A stretch of 43,581 nucleotides of DNA from Deltaproteobacteria bacterium (lineage in GTDB: Bacteria; Desulfobacterota; Desulfomonilia; UBA1062). Both the position numbers and the translations under genes were made by a program. The notes beneath the pieces were generated by a model. It made no database searches. It had not been told where the DNA came from and was given only the letters and a program-made list of their open reading frames with translations. Shown in pieces: positions 21,389 to 30,995 of the stretch. Position 1 is the stretch's first letter. Each line of letters starts with the position of its first letter. The stretch is from positions 1 to 43,581 of the forward strand of contig DSBG01000054.1 in NCBI GenBank assembly GCA_011046135.1. The letters are read 5' to 3'.

Positions 21389-22813
21389 ATGCAGGTCACG
21401 GGTGAAATGAATCCCGGGAATCATTCATCAAGCAAGGGTCAGGGTTCAGTGGGGCTGTGCATTCGGCTGGTGCTGTTCCTTCTGCTCGTCGCGTGTGCAC
21501 CGAAAGAACTCCTCTACTACGCATCCCCGGTCCTGGTTCCGGGCACGGCCAGAGAAATGAATACGCCAGGGTTCTGGATTGGCGCTCATCCTGCCCCTGA
21601 CGACGTGATCATGAGCAGCGAGGAGATCATCCTCCTCAATGAACGCATCCGCCAGGAGAGCGGTGTGGTCAGGGATATCCACCAGTACCCGCAGACGACC
21701 AGCGGAATAACCCTGCAGGAAGGACTGAGCAGAGGACTCGATGCACTCTCCCAGAGAACACTGTTTACACGGGAACACAGGAGGGTGGGGCGCGATTTCC
21801 TCGATCCACTTCGCTCGCTCATGAATCTCGAGAACATCCCGCATGAGATCATTGTGAGGTATGCCCTGGTTGTGACCTTTACCGATCAGCGGATCCTGCC
21901 CACGGACCAGGGACTGTATTCCGCCAGGGGCAGGTTCGACTTCGACAGACTTCAGAACAGCGCCCTGGATGTGGGAACACCGGTGGCCGTGCTTCACGAA
22001 AGCCGAGACGGGCAGTGGCTCTATGGAGTCGCTCCCCTGAGCGAGGGATGGATACGATCCGATCATGCCGCCGAGTGCAGTCTCGAACAGCTCGAGTACT
22101 ATACGCGTGCAGAACCCTTTGCCGTGTCTGTGCGGGCAAAGACGGATATCTACCTCGACCCGGGCTTGAGAAAACACTACGGAAGTCTCAGGATGGGGGT
22201 GAGGATGCCCCACAACGGCTGCATAACCCGGGGTGTCTTCGAGGTGCTTCTCCCCCGGCGGAGGGACGATGGAAGGATCACCTTTTCTGGTGGATACATC
22301 TCTGCGGACAAGATCTCGGATGGATACCTCCCGTATACCCCGCGTACCATGATCGAACAGGCCTTCTGGATGCTGAATGCCCCCTACGGATGGGGAGGCA
22401 TGTACGGAGAGCGTGACTGCTCGCGGTATCTCCAGGAGGTGTTTGCCACCTGTGGCATTCAGATTCCGAGAAACTCGGCACAGCAGGCCAGGGTTGGTAC
22501 ACTCATCGCCTCCTTTACTCCGGACGAATCACCGGCCCAAAGACGGGAAAAACTCCTGTCCTCCCCGGGAGGGATCACCATCCTCTCCATGCCAGGGCAC
22601 GTGATGCTGCTGCTCGGATTTCATAACGGCGACCCCTATGCCATCCACGCTCTCTGGGCATACTCAGAGGCAGCAGGTACGTCCGACAGGGTCAGGGTGG
22701 TGAACCGGACCGCTGTCACCAGCCTTTCCCTCGGCGAGTCTTCTGGTCGAAAATCCCTGCTTGAACGGCTGACCACGGTCAGATCCCTGGACAGGGGAAG
22801 TTTTCTGAAATGA
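21389..22813 (+). CDS. NlpC/P60 cell-wall peptidase lipoprotein with SH3 domains
   Basis: About 474 residues from ATG 21389, chosen for AAGGG 5 bases upstream; 21386 and 21407 are alternatives. A lipobox (LLLVACAPKE) marks it as a lipoprotein. An N-terminal stabilising helical part comes next (about 50-200, with DPLRSLMNLENIPHE). Two SH3-like stretches follow (about 180-330), including GTPVAVLHESRDGQWLYG. The C-terminal cysteine peptidase has Cys in YGERDCSRYLQEVF, IPRNSAQQ, His in PGHVMLLLG and a further IHALW. It should cut peptide bonds in peptidoglycan stems or turnover products at the inner face of the outer membrane. The layout is that of the Desulfovibrio NlpC/P60 enzymes with paired SH3 domains. 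Confidence 0.85.
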   Translation: MQVTGEMNPGNHSSSKGQGSVGLCIRLVLFLLLVACAPKELLYYASPVLVPGTAREMNTPGFWIGAHPAPDDVIMSSEEIILLNERIRQESGVVRDIHQYPQTTSGITLQEGLSRGLDALSQRTLFTREHRRVGRDFLDPLRSLMNLENIPHEIIVRYALVVTFTDQRILPTDQGLYSARGRFDFDRLQNSALDVGTPVAVLHESRDGQWLYGVAPLSEGWIRSDHAAECSLEQLEYYTRAEPFAVSVRAKTDIYLDPGLRKHYGSLRMGVRMPHNGCITRGVFEVLLPRRRDDGRITFSGGYISADKISDGYLPYTPRTMIEQAFWMLNAPYGWGGMYGERDCSRYLQEVFATCGIQIPRNSAQQARVGTLIASFTPDESPAQRREKLLSSPGGITILSMPGHVMLLLGFHNGDPYAIHALWAYSEAAGTSDRVRVVNRTAVTSLSLGESSGRKSLLERLTTVRSLDRGSFLK

Positions 22814-22816
22814 TCT

Positions 22817-22845
22817 TTGAAGGTTGAGGAAAAACGTGCTATAAG
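22817..22845 (+). promoter_or_regulatory. Promoter upstream of the MMPL exporter operon
   Basis: TTGAAG (22817-22822) and TATAAG (22840-22845) are exactly 17 bases apart. The start would fall near 22852, leaving a 225-base leader that contains a small candidate reading frame. Confidence 0.6.
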
Positions 22846-22921
22846 ATGAGCCTGCTGCCGGATACGGCGCTGTTCAGTAATGGCAGCTCAGTGTGAATGA
22901 CATGAAGTGCGTGGGGGTATC

Positions 22922-23080
22922 ATGGCCGCTGTGCTTGATTCTGTATCCGAAAGGGCTTCTGATAATCCTTGGTGGATACAGCCGCATCCGCACCACGCTC
23001 CGGTGTTCTTCTTGAGAGCCTTGTCTCCGGGCTGTGATGTACGAACCCTCCCCATGACCGAGGGCAGATCCCTCCCATGA
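22922..23080 (+). CDS. Candidate 52-residue leader ORF coupled to the MMPL gene
   Basis: The frame opens at ATG 22922, 3 bases after a GGGGG run, and ends in a TGA that overlaps the MMPL start codon as ATGA. The product begins MAAVLDSVSERASDNPWW and has a His/Pro-rich stretch (QPHPHHAP). I recognise no family. The MMPL gene lacks a good ribosome site of its own, so translation from this frame could be what delivers ribosomes to it. It may also be chance; the coding character is weak. Confidence 0.3.
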   Translation: MAAVLDSVSERASDNPWWIQPHPHHAPVFFLRALSPGCDVRTLPMTEGRSLP

Positions 23081-25947
23081 AAAAACGCCTCGCAGGGTTC
23101 ATCGAGTGGGTCTTCGGCCATCGCGCCGTGTTTCTGATTGTGGTTGCCGCGATAACCGGCGTCTTTGTGGTGATGTCTCTCGGTCTCGAGATCAACAATG
23201 CCCACGACACCTGGCTCCCCGAGCATGACAGGGTTGCCCAGCTGCTCCGCCAGGTAGACGATGATTTTTCATCCAACGTCATGATCTTTTCCGTAATCGA
23301 GTTCGAGCAGGGGGTTTTCAGTCCTGAAGCGCTCACGCTCGTCGCACGGATCACGCAGGAACTCGAAGAGATCAAAGAACTCTTCAATGTCACCAGCATT
23401 ACCAATGTCCTCGATATCAGGAGCATCGAGGGTGGGATCGAAGTCAGTGACCTCATTCCCGCCATACCGGAGACTGAGCAGGAGATTGAAGAACTCAGGG
23501 AGTATGTTCTCTCGAAAGAGCACTACGTGAACTCCATCGTGTCGGAAGACGGCATCTACACCACCATCATGACGAATATTGTCCAGGATCAGGACGAGGT
23601 CAAGGTGGCCGAGAAGGTCTTTCGCATCATCGATGAACTGGCAGGACCCTATCCCCACTACCACGGCGGCGATCCTGCAATATACTTTTACATGAACTAC
23701 TACATGGTCGAAGACATGAAGGTTCTCGTGCCCATTATTCTGGTTGTTGTGGTCATTGTGCTCAGTTTCGGGCTCAGGCGGATATCAGGGGTAGTTCTTC
23801 CCATGTTCATGGTGAGTCTCGCCATAGTGTGGACCCTGGGAATGATGGCGGTCCTGGGTTTTCCCATCAACATCCTGACACCCGCAGTGGTTGTGCTCCT
23901 GGTTGCCCTCGGCGCAGATTATGCCGTGCACATCTACAACCACTTTCTCAGGAGGGGGGACATTTCTGTCTCGACCTCCGAGATAGCCCTGCCGGTTGGC
24001 ATGAGCGCACTGACTACCATCGCAGGGCTCCTGGCATTCACGACCACGAGGATAGAGGTGCTGAACAACTTCGGAATCGAGCTCGCCTTCGGTCTCGGGT
24101 TTGCGTGCATCCTTTCCATTACCCTGATGGGAACTCTCATCTTCATGCTGAAGACCAAGCCCGCCGTTGACCTGGATACCGGGAAGGTCGACACGCATGT
24201 GTTCACCCAGGTGATGCATGCCCTTGGGGGGTGGGTTCATGACCATGCGAAGGTCATACTCGCGGTCCTGGGGATCATCACCGTGTTCATCGGGATCAAT
24301 ATCGTTAAGATCAGAACCAACGTGGATTTCATTGAACAGCTCCCGGAAGACTCCCCACCGAGGAAGGGATGTACTATCCTCGTGGAACACTTCAGCGGAA
24401 TGTACCCCTTCAATTTCTACGTCAGGGGAGATCTTACGGACCCCGCTGTAATGAACAGGATGAACTTCCTCGAGAATCACCTGCGCAGTGAGCCCAACGT
24501 GAACGGATTTACCTCCATCAGCGGTATCATCGCCCGGCAGAACTGGCTTCTCAACGGGATCTATGCAATTCCCGAGACGCGGGAGGGGATTGCAAACCTC
24601 TGGTTTCTCCTGGAGGGACACAGTGTCCTCAAGACATTTGTCACCACGGACAGGACCAAGGGAATCGTGAATTCCGTTGTGAGGGAGAGCAGTACCAACG
24701 AGTTGCGCTTCCTCGCCGATCGAATGGAGGCGTTTCTCCATGGGAACACGTCCGGGAGAATCGTCACCATTGATCCAGGGATACTTGGCCGTGAAGGCAG
24801 AGAACTCCTCGGAGATGTCAGGCTCAATGAGGCATCACAGCAGGTGCGCTGGCTTTCAGAGTTCTATGACCGGGCAGGAAGGTATGATGATGCATCCTTC
24901 AGGGACGCCCTCGCACGAGGCCTGTCACGTCTCGATGAGACCATCGACCTCGCCGGTGTGTGGGACTCGGTGTATGGTTATCTCTCCGAAGAGACGGTGG
25001 AGATCCTTCCGGAAGCGCTTGTCCTTCAGAGCATTGAATATCTCGAGGAAAACTGGCAGAGAAGGCACGATCCGGAACTTTCGGCGGCGCTCTCCGACCT
25101 CCTTGCAGACAGCGGTGTCATGGACAGAGAAGATGCGGACATCACCGTAAGCGGACTGCTGAAACGGGTGGATTCCTCCTATCGGATGGCACAGGTGGAC
25201 GCCTTGCGAGGCTCCTACGATGCGCTCATCTCCGAGTCGCTGACTCAGAACGCAGACTTTCGCAAGCGCAGCGACGGTGTGCTGTGGGAATTACTCTCAC
25301 CCCGTCCGGCCTTCTTCTCCTCCCAGGTTGCAGCGGTCCCGAATATCGAGCACGCAGTCGTCTCTTCTTCCGAGGTGAAGATTGACCAGGCAGGGATGCC
25401 CGAGACGGTTCGTCTCATTCAGAAGATCCTGATCAGGAGTCAGATACAGAGCCTTGCCATTGCTATTCTCATCGTGTTCTCCATGGTTGCCCTTGCATAC
25501 CGTTCGATGCGCAGGGGGGCGACCTCGATGATGACAGTCCTGGTCCCACTCACCTGCATCCTGGGATTCATGGGAATGATGCATATTCCCCTCGACCTGG
25601 GAACCGTCCTGTGCGGATCACTCATCGTTGGACTCGGAATCGACGGCTCCATCCAGTTCCTCCATCATTACAACACTCTTCACCTCGGGGGCATGAAAAA
25701 ACGGCTGGCTCTCCAGACAACCATGGGACATGTCGGCAGGGCAGTGATCACTGCAAACTTCACAACGTTGTTCGGGTTTATCGTTCTTCTCATGTCCAAC
25801 ACCTCTGCGGTGAGAAATTTCTCCACGGTGAATTCCGTGGCAATCCTGCTCGTGACCATTTCTGTGCTCACGTTGCTGCCCGCCATGGTGACCGTGCTTC
25901 ATCTCGATGTCATCGACGACCTGGAGGACGGCCAAGGACCACAGTGA
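23077..25947 (+). CDS. RND-superfamily exporter, MMPL/Patched-like
   Basis: 956 residues in the classic duplicated layout. Helix 1 (about 15-35) is followed by a periplasmic loop of about 180 residues. A block of helices (about 215-370) contains the sterol-sensing-like run VVVLLVALGADYAVHIYNHF. Helix 7 (about 390-415) precedes a second, larger loop, and a second block (about 790-945) contains GSLIVGLGIDGSIQFLHHY. The two GADYAVH / GIDGSIQF motifs hold the proton-relay Asp of MMPL proteins. Substrates in this subfamily are lipids, hopanoids or other hydrophobic compounds. The second loop has an extra 230-residue helical insertion. The start codon overlaps a small upstream frame; the SGNH hydrolase gene follows after 6 bases. 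Confidence 0.85.
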   Translation: MKKRLAGFIEWVFGHRAVFLIVVAAITGVFVVMSLGLEINNAHDTWLPEHDRVAQLLRQVDDDFSSNVMIFSVIEFEQGVFSPEALTLVARITQELEEIKELFNVTSITNVLDIRSIEGGIEVSDLIPAIPETEQEIEELREYVLSKEHYVNSIVSEDGIYTTIMTNIVQDQDEVKVAEKVFRIIDELAGPYPHYHGGDPAIYFYMNYYMVEDMKVLVPIILVVVVIVLSFGLRRISGVVLPMFMVSLAIVWTLGMMAVLGFPINILTPAVVVLLVALGADYAVHIYNHFLRRGDISVSTSEIALPVGMSALTTIAGLLAFTTTRIEVLNNFGIELAFGLGFACILSITLMGTLIFMLKTKPAVDLDTGKVDTHVFTQVMHALGGWVHDHAKVILAVLGIITVFIGINIVKIRTNVDFIEQLPEDSPPRKGCTILVEHFSGMYPFNFYVRGDLTDPAVMNRMNFLENHLRSEPNVNGFTSISGIIARQNWLLNGIYAIPETREGIANLWFLLEGHSVLKTFVTTDRTKGIVNSVVRESSTNELRFLADRMEAFLHGNTSGRIVTIDPGILGREGRELLGDVRLNEASQQVRWLSEFYDRAGRYDDASFRDALARGLSRLDETIDLAGVWDSVYGYLSEETVEILPEALVLQSIEYLEENWQRRHDPELSAALSDLLADSGVMDREDADITVSGLLKRVDSSYRMAQVDALRGSYDALISESLTQNADFRKRSDGVLWELLSPRPAFFSSQVAAVPNIEHAVVSSSEVKIDQAGMPETVRLIQKILIRSQIQSLAIAILIVFSMVALAYRSMRRGATSMMTVLVPLTCILGFMGMMHIPLDLGTVLCGSLIVGLGIDGSIQFLHHYNTLHLGGMKKRLALQTTMGHVGRAVITANFTTLFGFIVLLMSNTSAVRNFSTVNSVAILLVTISVLTLLPAMVTVLHLDVIDDLEDGQGPQ

Positions 25948-25953
25948 GATGAT

Positions 25954-26700
25954 ATGAAACGATTCTTCCGGCTCATGGTGTTCCTGATCGGGCTTTTGCT
26001 CATCATCAACATCGGTATCTTAGGGGTTCGGGTGGGGATGGGCATCAATCTCGCCCGGGATTCTGAGGCCTTCCAGTTCAATAATCCCGGGGCATCCAAG
26101 AGGGTTCTCATTGTGGGAGACAGCACCGGTGTCGGCACGGGGGCAGCCAGTCCGGAAGACTCCATTGCGGGGCGCATCGCACGGGACTTTCCCTGGGTGG
26201 AAATCACCAATACAGCCGAAGACGGTGAAAAGATGGTGCAGGTCCTGACGCAGATCAATGCTCTCGGGGATGAGGCCTTCGATCTGGTGATAGTCCAGGC
26301 GGGGGGCAACGATATCCTGAGATTCACCCGGCTCGCATCCCTGGAACAGCAACTCGTGGATCTGCTTGGGGCAGCAGGGGCCAAAGGGGGACACGTCATC
26401 TTCATCAGCACCGGGAATGTCGGGCTTGCACCGGCATTCTTCGCCCCCATCAGCTGGGTCTATACCGTAAGGACTCGGCAGGTCAGAGACCTTTTTCAGC
26501 GGGTTTCACGGGAACTCGGGGTCGAGTACGTGGATCTTTTCAAAGAGCGAAAGGATGACCCCTTTCTGGATGACCCCCACAGGTTTTTCGCCCGGGATCT
26601 CCTCCATCCCGGTAGTGAGGGATATGCGCTCTGGTACGAGGAAATCAGGAGACAGACCTCCCTCGTAATGATACTTTCTCCTGAACTGTCGGAGAACTGA
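25954..26700 (+). CDS. SGNH/GDSL-family hydrolase, membrane-anchored
   Basis: 248 residues. A single N-terminal hydrophobic helix (about 5-28) acts as anchor or signal. The SGNH blocks are present: VGDSTGVGTG (nucleophile Ser in GDST), a Gly in the second block, QAGGNDIL (block III Gly-Asn), and DLLHPGSEGY (block V Asp/His). These enzymes are esterases, lipases or acyl hydrolases, here probably acting at the periplasmic face. Its position between an MMPL lipid exporter and a photolyase, 6 bases after the former, suggests an envelope-lipid role for the first two. Ribosome site weak; probably coupled. Confidence 0.85.
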   Translation: MKRFFRLMVFLIGLLLIINIGILGVRVGMGINLARDSEAFQFNNPGASKRVLIVGDSTGVGTGAASPEDSIAGRIARDFPWVEITNTAEDGEKMVQVLTQINALGDEAFDLVIVQAGGNDILRFTRLASLEQQLVDLLGAAGAKGGHVIFISTGNVGLAPAFFAPISWVYTVRTRQVRDLFQRVSRELGVEYVDLFKERKDDPFLDDPHRFFARDLLHPGSEGYALWYEEIRRQTSLVMILSPELSEN

Positions 26701-26714
26701 GGTGTGATAACCCC

Positions 26715-28115
26715 ATGAGATCACGTGGAATTTCATCGGCCAGGATCACGGTGCTGAACCGTGGAGCTTCCGGATCTACAGACTTTGTTCTCTACTGGAT
26801 GCAGCAATCCCAGCGTGCCGAGTACAACCACGCCCTTGAATACGCCTCAGGGCAGGCGAACGAACAGAATCTTCCCCTCGTCGTGCTCTTCTGCCTGATG
26901 GATGGGTACCCCGATGCAAATCTCAGGCACTACCAGTTCATGATGGAAGGTCTCCTGGAAACACGGGAACGCCTCGCCTCCCGGGGGATCTTCATGGCGT
27001 GCAGACATGGCAGCCCCGGCGACATCGTGCCGGAACTGGCACGCCGTGCATCCCTTGTGGTCTGCGATCGCGGGTACCTTCGGCATCAAAAGTCCTGGAG
27101 GAACTCCGTGGCTCAGAGGGTCCCCTGTCCCATGGTTCAGGTGGAGAGCGATGTCGTGGTCCCGGTCGATCTCGCATCGAACAAGGCGGAATTCGCTGCG
27201 AGGACCATCCGCCCCAAAATTACGCGACTGATTCCAGAGTTTCTGCACCTGCCCGAAGAACTACCACTGAAGCGGTCATCTCTCGACATGGCTGAGGGAA
27301 TCGAGGACATTCAGGATCTCGACAAGGTGCTCTCACGCATAAACATCGACAGATCAGTGCGGCCGGTGGGGCGATTTTTCATTGGTGGAACCTCCCGTGC
27401 ACGGGCATTCCTGGAAACATTCATCGAGCGTTCTCTAAACCTCTACGAAGAGAACAGTAATCAGCCCCAGACGGACCACGTGTCCCGCATGACTCCATAC
27501 CTTCACTTCGGACAGATCTCGCCGGTGTACATCGCCACGCGGATCAACAGTGCGCACGCCGGGAAGAGCGCAACGGAAGCCTACCTCGAGGAACTCATCG
27601 TGCGCAGGGAGCTTGCCGTGAATTTCGCGAACTTCACGGCACACTATGATCGGTTTCCTGTTCATCCTGCCTGGGCCCAGAAGACCTTGAAGGAGCACGA
27701 AGGTGACAGGCGCGAGCACCTCTACACCCTTGAAGAACTGGATCAGGCATCCACGCACGACCCCTACTGGAATGCCGCGATGAAGGAAATGAAGTATACC
27801 GGGTTCATGCACAACTACATGAGGATGTACTGGGGAAAGAAGGTGCTCGAGTGGAGCGGCACCCCGAAGGAGGCGTATGAAAGACTGCTGTACCTGAACA
27901 ACCGGTACTTCCTCGACGGCAGGGACCCGAACTCCTACGCAGGGGTCGGTTGGATTTTCGGCCTGCACGACCGTGCATGGCAGGAGAGGCCGGTTATCGG
28001 AAAGGTCAGGGCCATGACGGCATCTGGGCTGGAACGCAAGTGCGATATCCGTGCCTATGTGGCAAAGGTCGAGGCGTTTTCTCCCTCGGTTGGTTCTCAT
28101 GCGAATGAAATCTGA
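26715..28115 (+). CDS. phr: Class II CPD photolyase
   Basis: 466 residues. The N-terminal alpha/beta domain (about 20-190) has VLYWMQQSQRAEYNHALEYA, the class II start block. The FAD-binding helical domain has MTPYLHFGQISPVY, RRELAVNFANFTAHYD, TLYTLEELDQASTHDPYWNAA, YMRMYWGKKVLEWSG and the GVGWIFGLHDR region. The enzyme uses blue light and reduced FAD to split cyclobutane pyrimidine dimers in DNA. GAGGTG overlapping the previous stop codon is its ribosome site, so it belongs to the MMPL/hydrolase operon. A photolyase in a presumed anaerobe implies some life in lit surface water or sediment. Confidence 0.92.
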   Translation: MRSRGISSARITVLNRGASGSTDFVLYWMQQSQRAEYNHALEYASGQANEQNLPLVVLFCLMDGYPDANLRHYQFMMEGLLETRERLASRGIFMACRHGSPGDIVPELARRASLVVCDRGYLRHQKSWRNSVAQRVPCPMVQVESDVVVPVDLASNKAEFAARTIRPKITRLIPEFLHLPEELPLKRSSLDMAEGIEDIQDLDKVLSRINIDRSVRPVGRFFIGGTSRARAFLETFIERSLNLYEENSNQPQTDHVSRMTPYLHFGQISPVYIATRINSAHAGKSATEAYLEELIVRRELAVNFANFTAHYDRFPVHPAWAQKTLKEHEGDRREHLYTLEELDQASTHDPYWNAAMKEMKYTGFMHNYMRMYWGKKVLEWSGTPKEAYERLLYLNNRYFLDGRDPNSYAGVGWIFGLHDRAWQERPVIGKVRAMTASGLERKCDIRAYVAKVEAFSPSVGSHANEI

Positions 28116-28214
28116 TGAAATTCTCTCACGGGAAAGATTCTGAAGCAGTGTGTGCACACGATCCCCCGGGTGGTTTTCTTGAACCCCGGCATCGAACAGT
28201 GGAGGTGATGTGGG

Positions 28215-29336
28215 ATGATCGAGATTAAAACGGTTCACGATGCAAGAATGCGCAAGGAGTTCATCATGCTGCCGTGGAGGGCAGGGATCTATGCACATGA
28301 CCACCTGTGGATTCCGCCCATAATCAGCGAGCAGAAGAAACTGTTCAATCCGCGTACCGGGTATTTCTTCGAGATCGGCGAAGCGCAGCTGTTCATCGCG
28401 TACAAGAACGGAACGCCTGTGGGCAGGATCAGTGCCCATGTCAACCATCTCTATGAGGAAAAGTACGATGCCCGGACGGGCTTCTTCGGGTTTTTCGAGT
28501 CCATCAACGACATCTCAGTTGCACACGCGCTGTTCGATGCAGCATCGAAGTGGCTGAAAGACAAGGGAAAAAAGGTCGTGAACGGTCCCCAGAGCTTTTC
28601 CGTCTACGATTCCGTGGGCTTCGTCGTGGCAGGCCTGAACGTCATGCCGGTCGTGGGCCTGTTTCACTTCGCCCCCTACTACAAGGATCTCGCTCTGGCC
28701 TGCGGCTTCACGAAGTGCATCGACTGGCACTGCTTCCTGGTGAAGAAGATCGAAGACTACCAGCCATACCTCGAAGAAATCCGGCTCAGCATCATGAAAG
28801 ATCTGGATGTCGATTTCAAAACCCTGGTAAAAAAAGACATGGACTGGAGATTCAGGGAGATCATCAGAATTTTCAACATCGCCTGGGAGGGAAACTGGGG
28901 ACACCTCCCCCTGACAGACAGGCAGGCGGAGATGTTCTACCAGGAACTCAAAATGATCGCGATACCCGAACTCACCATATTTGCCGAGAAGGCAGGCAAG
29001 ACTGTCGGGTTCATCATCTCCATTCCCGACGTGAATCCCGCCCTCAGGATCCTCAATGGCCGTCTCTATCCCTGGCGCCTGTTCAAATTCATGAGGCAGG
29101 CGAAGAAGACCAGCAAGATCCGAACGCTCATCATGGGGGTGCTTCCCGAGTACCGCGGACAGAAGATCGATGACGTATTTTACCTCAAAACAATCGAGGA
29201 CGGAATTCGGCTCGGCTTCACCGAGTCAGACTGCTCCCTGATCGTGGAGACAAACAAGAAAATGATCGGTGCCCTGAAACCCCTGTGTGCAGAGCAGTAC
29301 AAGACGTACCGGATCTTTGAACGACCCATAGCCTGA
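28215..29336 (+). CDS. GNAT-like N-acyltransferase, two-domain, unknown substrate
   Basis: 373 residues. The first domain has FIAYKNGTPVGRISAHVNH followed by FGFFESINDISVAHALFDAASKWLKDKGKKVVNGP, which is a GNAT core in which the small beta-bulge acyl-CoA site is poorly kept. The second (about 215-370) has TIFAEKAGKTVGFIISIPDV, LIMGVLPEYRGQKIDDVFY and ESDCSLIVETNKKMI. LPEYRGQKI resembles the P-loop of acetyltransferases (V-x-x-x-x-RGxGxG/A), though only partly. Similar proteins are called YghO-like. It has a good GGAGG 11 bases upstream and is monocistronic, convergent with the PAP2 gene only 20 bases away. Function unknown. Confidence 0.68.
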   Translation: MIEIKTVHDARMRKEFIMLPWRAGIYAHDHLWIPPIISEQKKLFNPRTGYFFEIGEAQLFIAYKNGTPVGRISAHVNHLYEEKYDARTGFFGFFESINDISVAHALFDAASKWLKDKGKKVVNGPQSFSVYDSVGFVVAGLNVMPVVGLFHFAPYYKDLALACGFTKCIDWHCFLVKKIEDYQPYLEEIRLSIMKDLDVDFKTLVKKDMDWRFREIIRIFNIAWEGNWGHLPLTDRQAEMFYQELKMIAIPELTIFAEKAGKTVGFIISIPDVNPALRILNGRLYPWRLFKFMRQAKKTSKIRTLIMGVLPEYRGQKIDDVFYLKTIEDGIRLGFTESDCSLIVETNKKMIGALKPLCAEQYKTYRIFERPIA

Positions 29337-29356
29337 TCTGAAAAAAGGTGACGGGT

Positions 29357-30271
29357 TCAGGCGTCCTTCCCGGCACGGTTTCCGTGTGAATCTTTCTTGC
29401 CCAGCAGGATGAGCGAGAGTGCTGGTCCATAGCGAAAAACGAGCACCCCCAGGAGAGCCCCGACAATGAGATCGATGACGTAGTGGTATCTCAGGTAGAC
29501 CGTGGAAAAGATGATGAGACAAGCCCACACGATGGCGCAGGAAAACAGTTGCCTGGAGTAGCGTCGCGCGAGGAGTGCCGTGAGCAGCGAGATCATGGTG
29601 TGCCCGCTGGGACAGCAGTCACGCATCATTCCTTCGGCCTCTGCCAGCATGGTGCGCACATATTCAAAGGTGAGAACGCCGGTCAGGGGGAAACTCTGCA
29701 GGTGATCAAGGGTGAAGCGCGGGCCGACGACAGGGGTGAGATAGTATCCCAGATAGGAGAGATAGAACCCCATGAGGATGGTTGAGGTGGCGACGTGAAA
29801 CTCGTCACGGTCTTCACGAAGATAGAGTAGAACACACAGACTGAAGGGCAGAAAATAAAAGCTCGCATAGGCAAGCTGCAGTATCTCGGACAGGAGCGGG
29901 AACGTGATGGATTCCATGAGCACGGTCGGGTCGTGCCCGAAAAATATGAGACGGTCGATGGCGATCATCAGATGATCCAGGTCATGGGGGTTGATCAGGG
30001 GAATGAGGATTCTGTTTTCGAGGTAGATGACAATCAGGATCGGCAGCACATACCAGTCTCTCAGCACGTCGAGAAACGGGTTCTTCAAACGCAGGCTCAG
30101 TCTGCACATTGTAAAGATGACGGCAATGATGAAGAAGTTGAGTGCAAAGATAAGCCGCGCAGGAGCAACCTGGTCAACCAGGGTGATGAGCAGGTTCAGC
30201 AGAATGGCCATGACCAGTGTGATCCGTTCTTCAACGGAGAGGTTTCTGATGAGAACGATCATCGAGTTCAT
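29357..30271 (-). CDS. PAP2-superfamily membrane phosphatase or phosphotransferase (Aur1/Ipt1-like)
   Basis: 304 residues with about six or seven membrane helices. The C-terminal helices contain the PAP2 motifs C-P-SGHTMISLLTALLAR (His of motif 2) and LRYHYVIDLIVGALLG (His and Asp of motif 3). Motif 1 (KxxxxxxRP) is not clear; GPRFTLDHLQ at about residue 195 may replace it, as in the inositol-phosphotransferase-like branch. Such enzymes move phosphate or phospho-alcohol groups on lipids at the membrane surface. GAGGAGG lies just before the ATG. No operon partner on its strand. Confidence 0.78.
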   Translation of the reverse strand: MNSMIVLIRNLSVEERITLVMAILLNLLITLVDQVAPARLIFALNFFIIAVIFTMCRLSLRLKNPFLDVLRDWYVLPILIVIYLENRILIPLINPHDLDHLMIAIDRLIFFGHDPTVLMESITFPLLSEILQLAYASFYFLPFSLCVLLYLREDRDEFHVATSTILMGFYLSYLGYYLTPVVGPRFTLDHLQSFPLTGVLTFEYVRTMLAEAEGMMRDCCPSGHTMISLLTALLARRYSRQLFSCAIVWACLIIFSTVYLRYHYVIDLIVGALLGVLVFRYGPALSLILLGKKDSHGNRAGKDA

Positions 30272-30425
30272 GGCCCTCCTCGTGCAAAATTCGTCAGAGC
30301 ATCATGTCGGGTCTTGAAGACCCTTCTCCAGGCAACTCTAACCCAGGAGAGAAGCGTGATTCAACCTCAATTCAAGGAGAACCTTGCGTGTGCGTTCGTT
30401 TCGGGACACGTTCGTTTCTGGAGAG

Positions 30426-30453
30426 TTGACTCTGCCTGCAGCGTGTTTATTAT
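30426..30453 (+). promoter_or_regulatory. Promoter of the PNPOx/phosphotransferase operon
   Basis: TTGACT (30426-30431) and TATTAT (30448-30453) are separated by 16 bases, giving a start near 30460 and a leader of about 55 bases. Confidence 0.6.
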
Positions 30454-30515
30454 TGAAGGAGTGATCAACGGCACCATCGACGGCCCGCATAGCCCGGCCA
30501 GGCAAGGAGACACCT

Positions 30516-30995
30516 ATGGAATACGACGTGAGACGCATCAAGGTCGGTGATCCCGATGAACTCTCAGAACAGCTGAGAACTCTGTTTCACTCACAGCCTC
30601 TGGCAGTCCTTTCCACCCATGAACGAGGGCAGCCCTACTGCAACCTCATCGCGTTTGCATCCACCGATGATCTGAAGTATCTCGTCTTCGCAACGACCCG
30701 AGCAACCCGCAAGTATTCGAATATCGAGGAAGACTCGCGCGTCTCCCTGCTGATTGACAACAGGAGCAACAAGCTCACAGATTTTCACGAGGCCATGGCA
30801 GTCACCGCCACGGGAAGGGCCGGTGAGATTCTGGACGAGGAAAAGGATTCGTTTCTCTCCCTGTATCTGGGCAAGCACCCCCACCTGGAAGATTTTGTCT
30901 TGTCTCCCTCGTGTGCCCTTGTCCGGGTTGCCGTTGACAGGTACGTGATCGTCAGCAGATTCCAGCATGTGATGATGCTGCATATGAAGCCATGA
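30516..30995 (+). CDS. PNPOx-like FMN-binding split-barrel protein
   Basis: 159 residues with the pyridoxamine-phosphate-oxidase-like split barrel: FHSQPLAVLSTHERGQPYCNLIAFAS, then LVFATTRATRKYSNIEEDSRVSLLIDN, where RATRKYxNI is the FMN phosphate contact region. The family includes flavin reductases, haem-utilisation proteins and F420 enzymes, so the reaction is open. AAGGAG sits 7 bases before the ATG. Its stop codon overlaps the ATG of the next gene (ATGA), tying it to the phosphotransferase. Confidence 0.8.
   Translation: MEYDVRRIKVGDPDELSEQLRTLFHSQPLAVLSTHERGQPYCNLIAFASTDDLKYLVFATTRATRKYSNIEEDSRVSLLIDNRSNKLTDFHEAMAVTATGRAGEILDEEKDSFLSLYLGKHPHLEDFVLSPSCALVRVAVDRYVIVSRFQHVMMLHMKP

Noticed and set aside
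30309-30323. GGGTCT-TGA-AGACCC hairpin as a terminator
   Set aside because: It lies upstream of the divergent PAP2 and PNPOx-like starts, where no transcript needs to end, and has no T-run.
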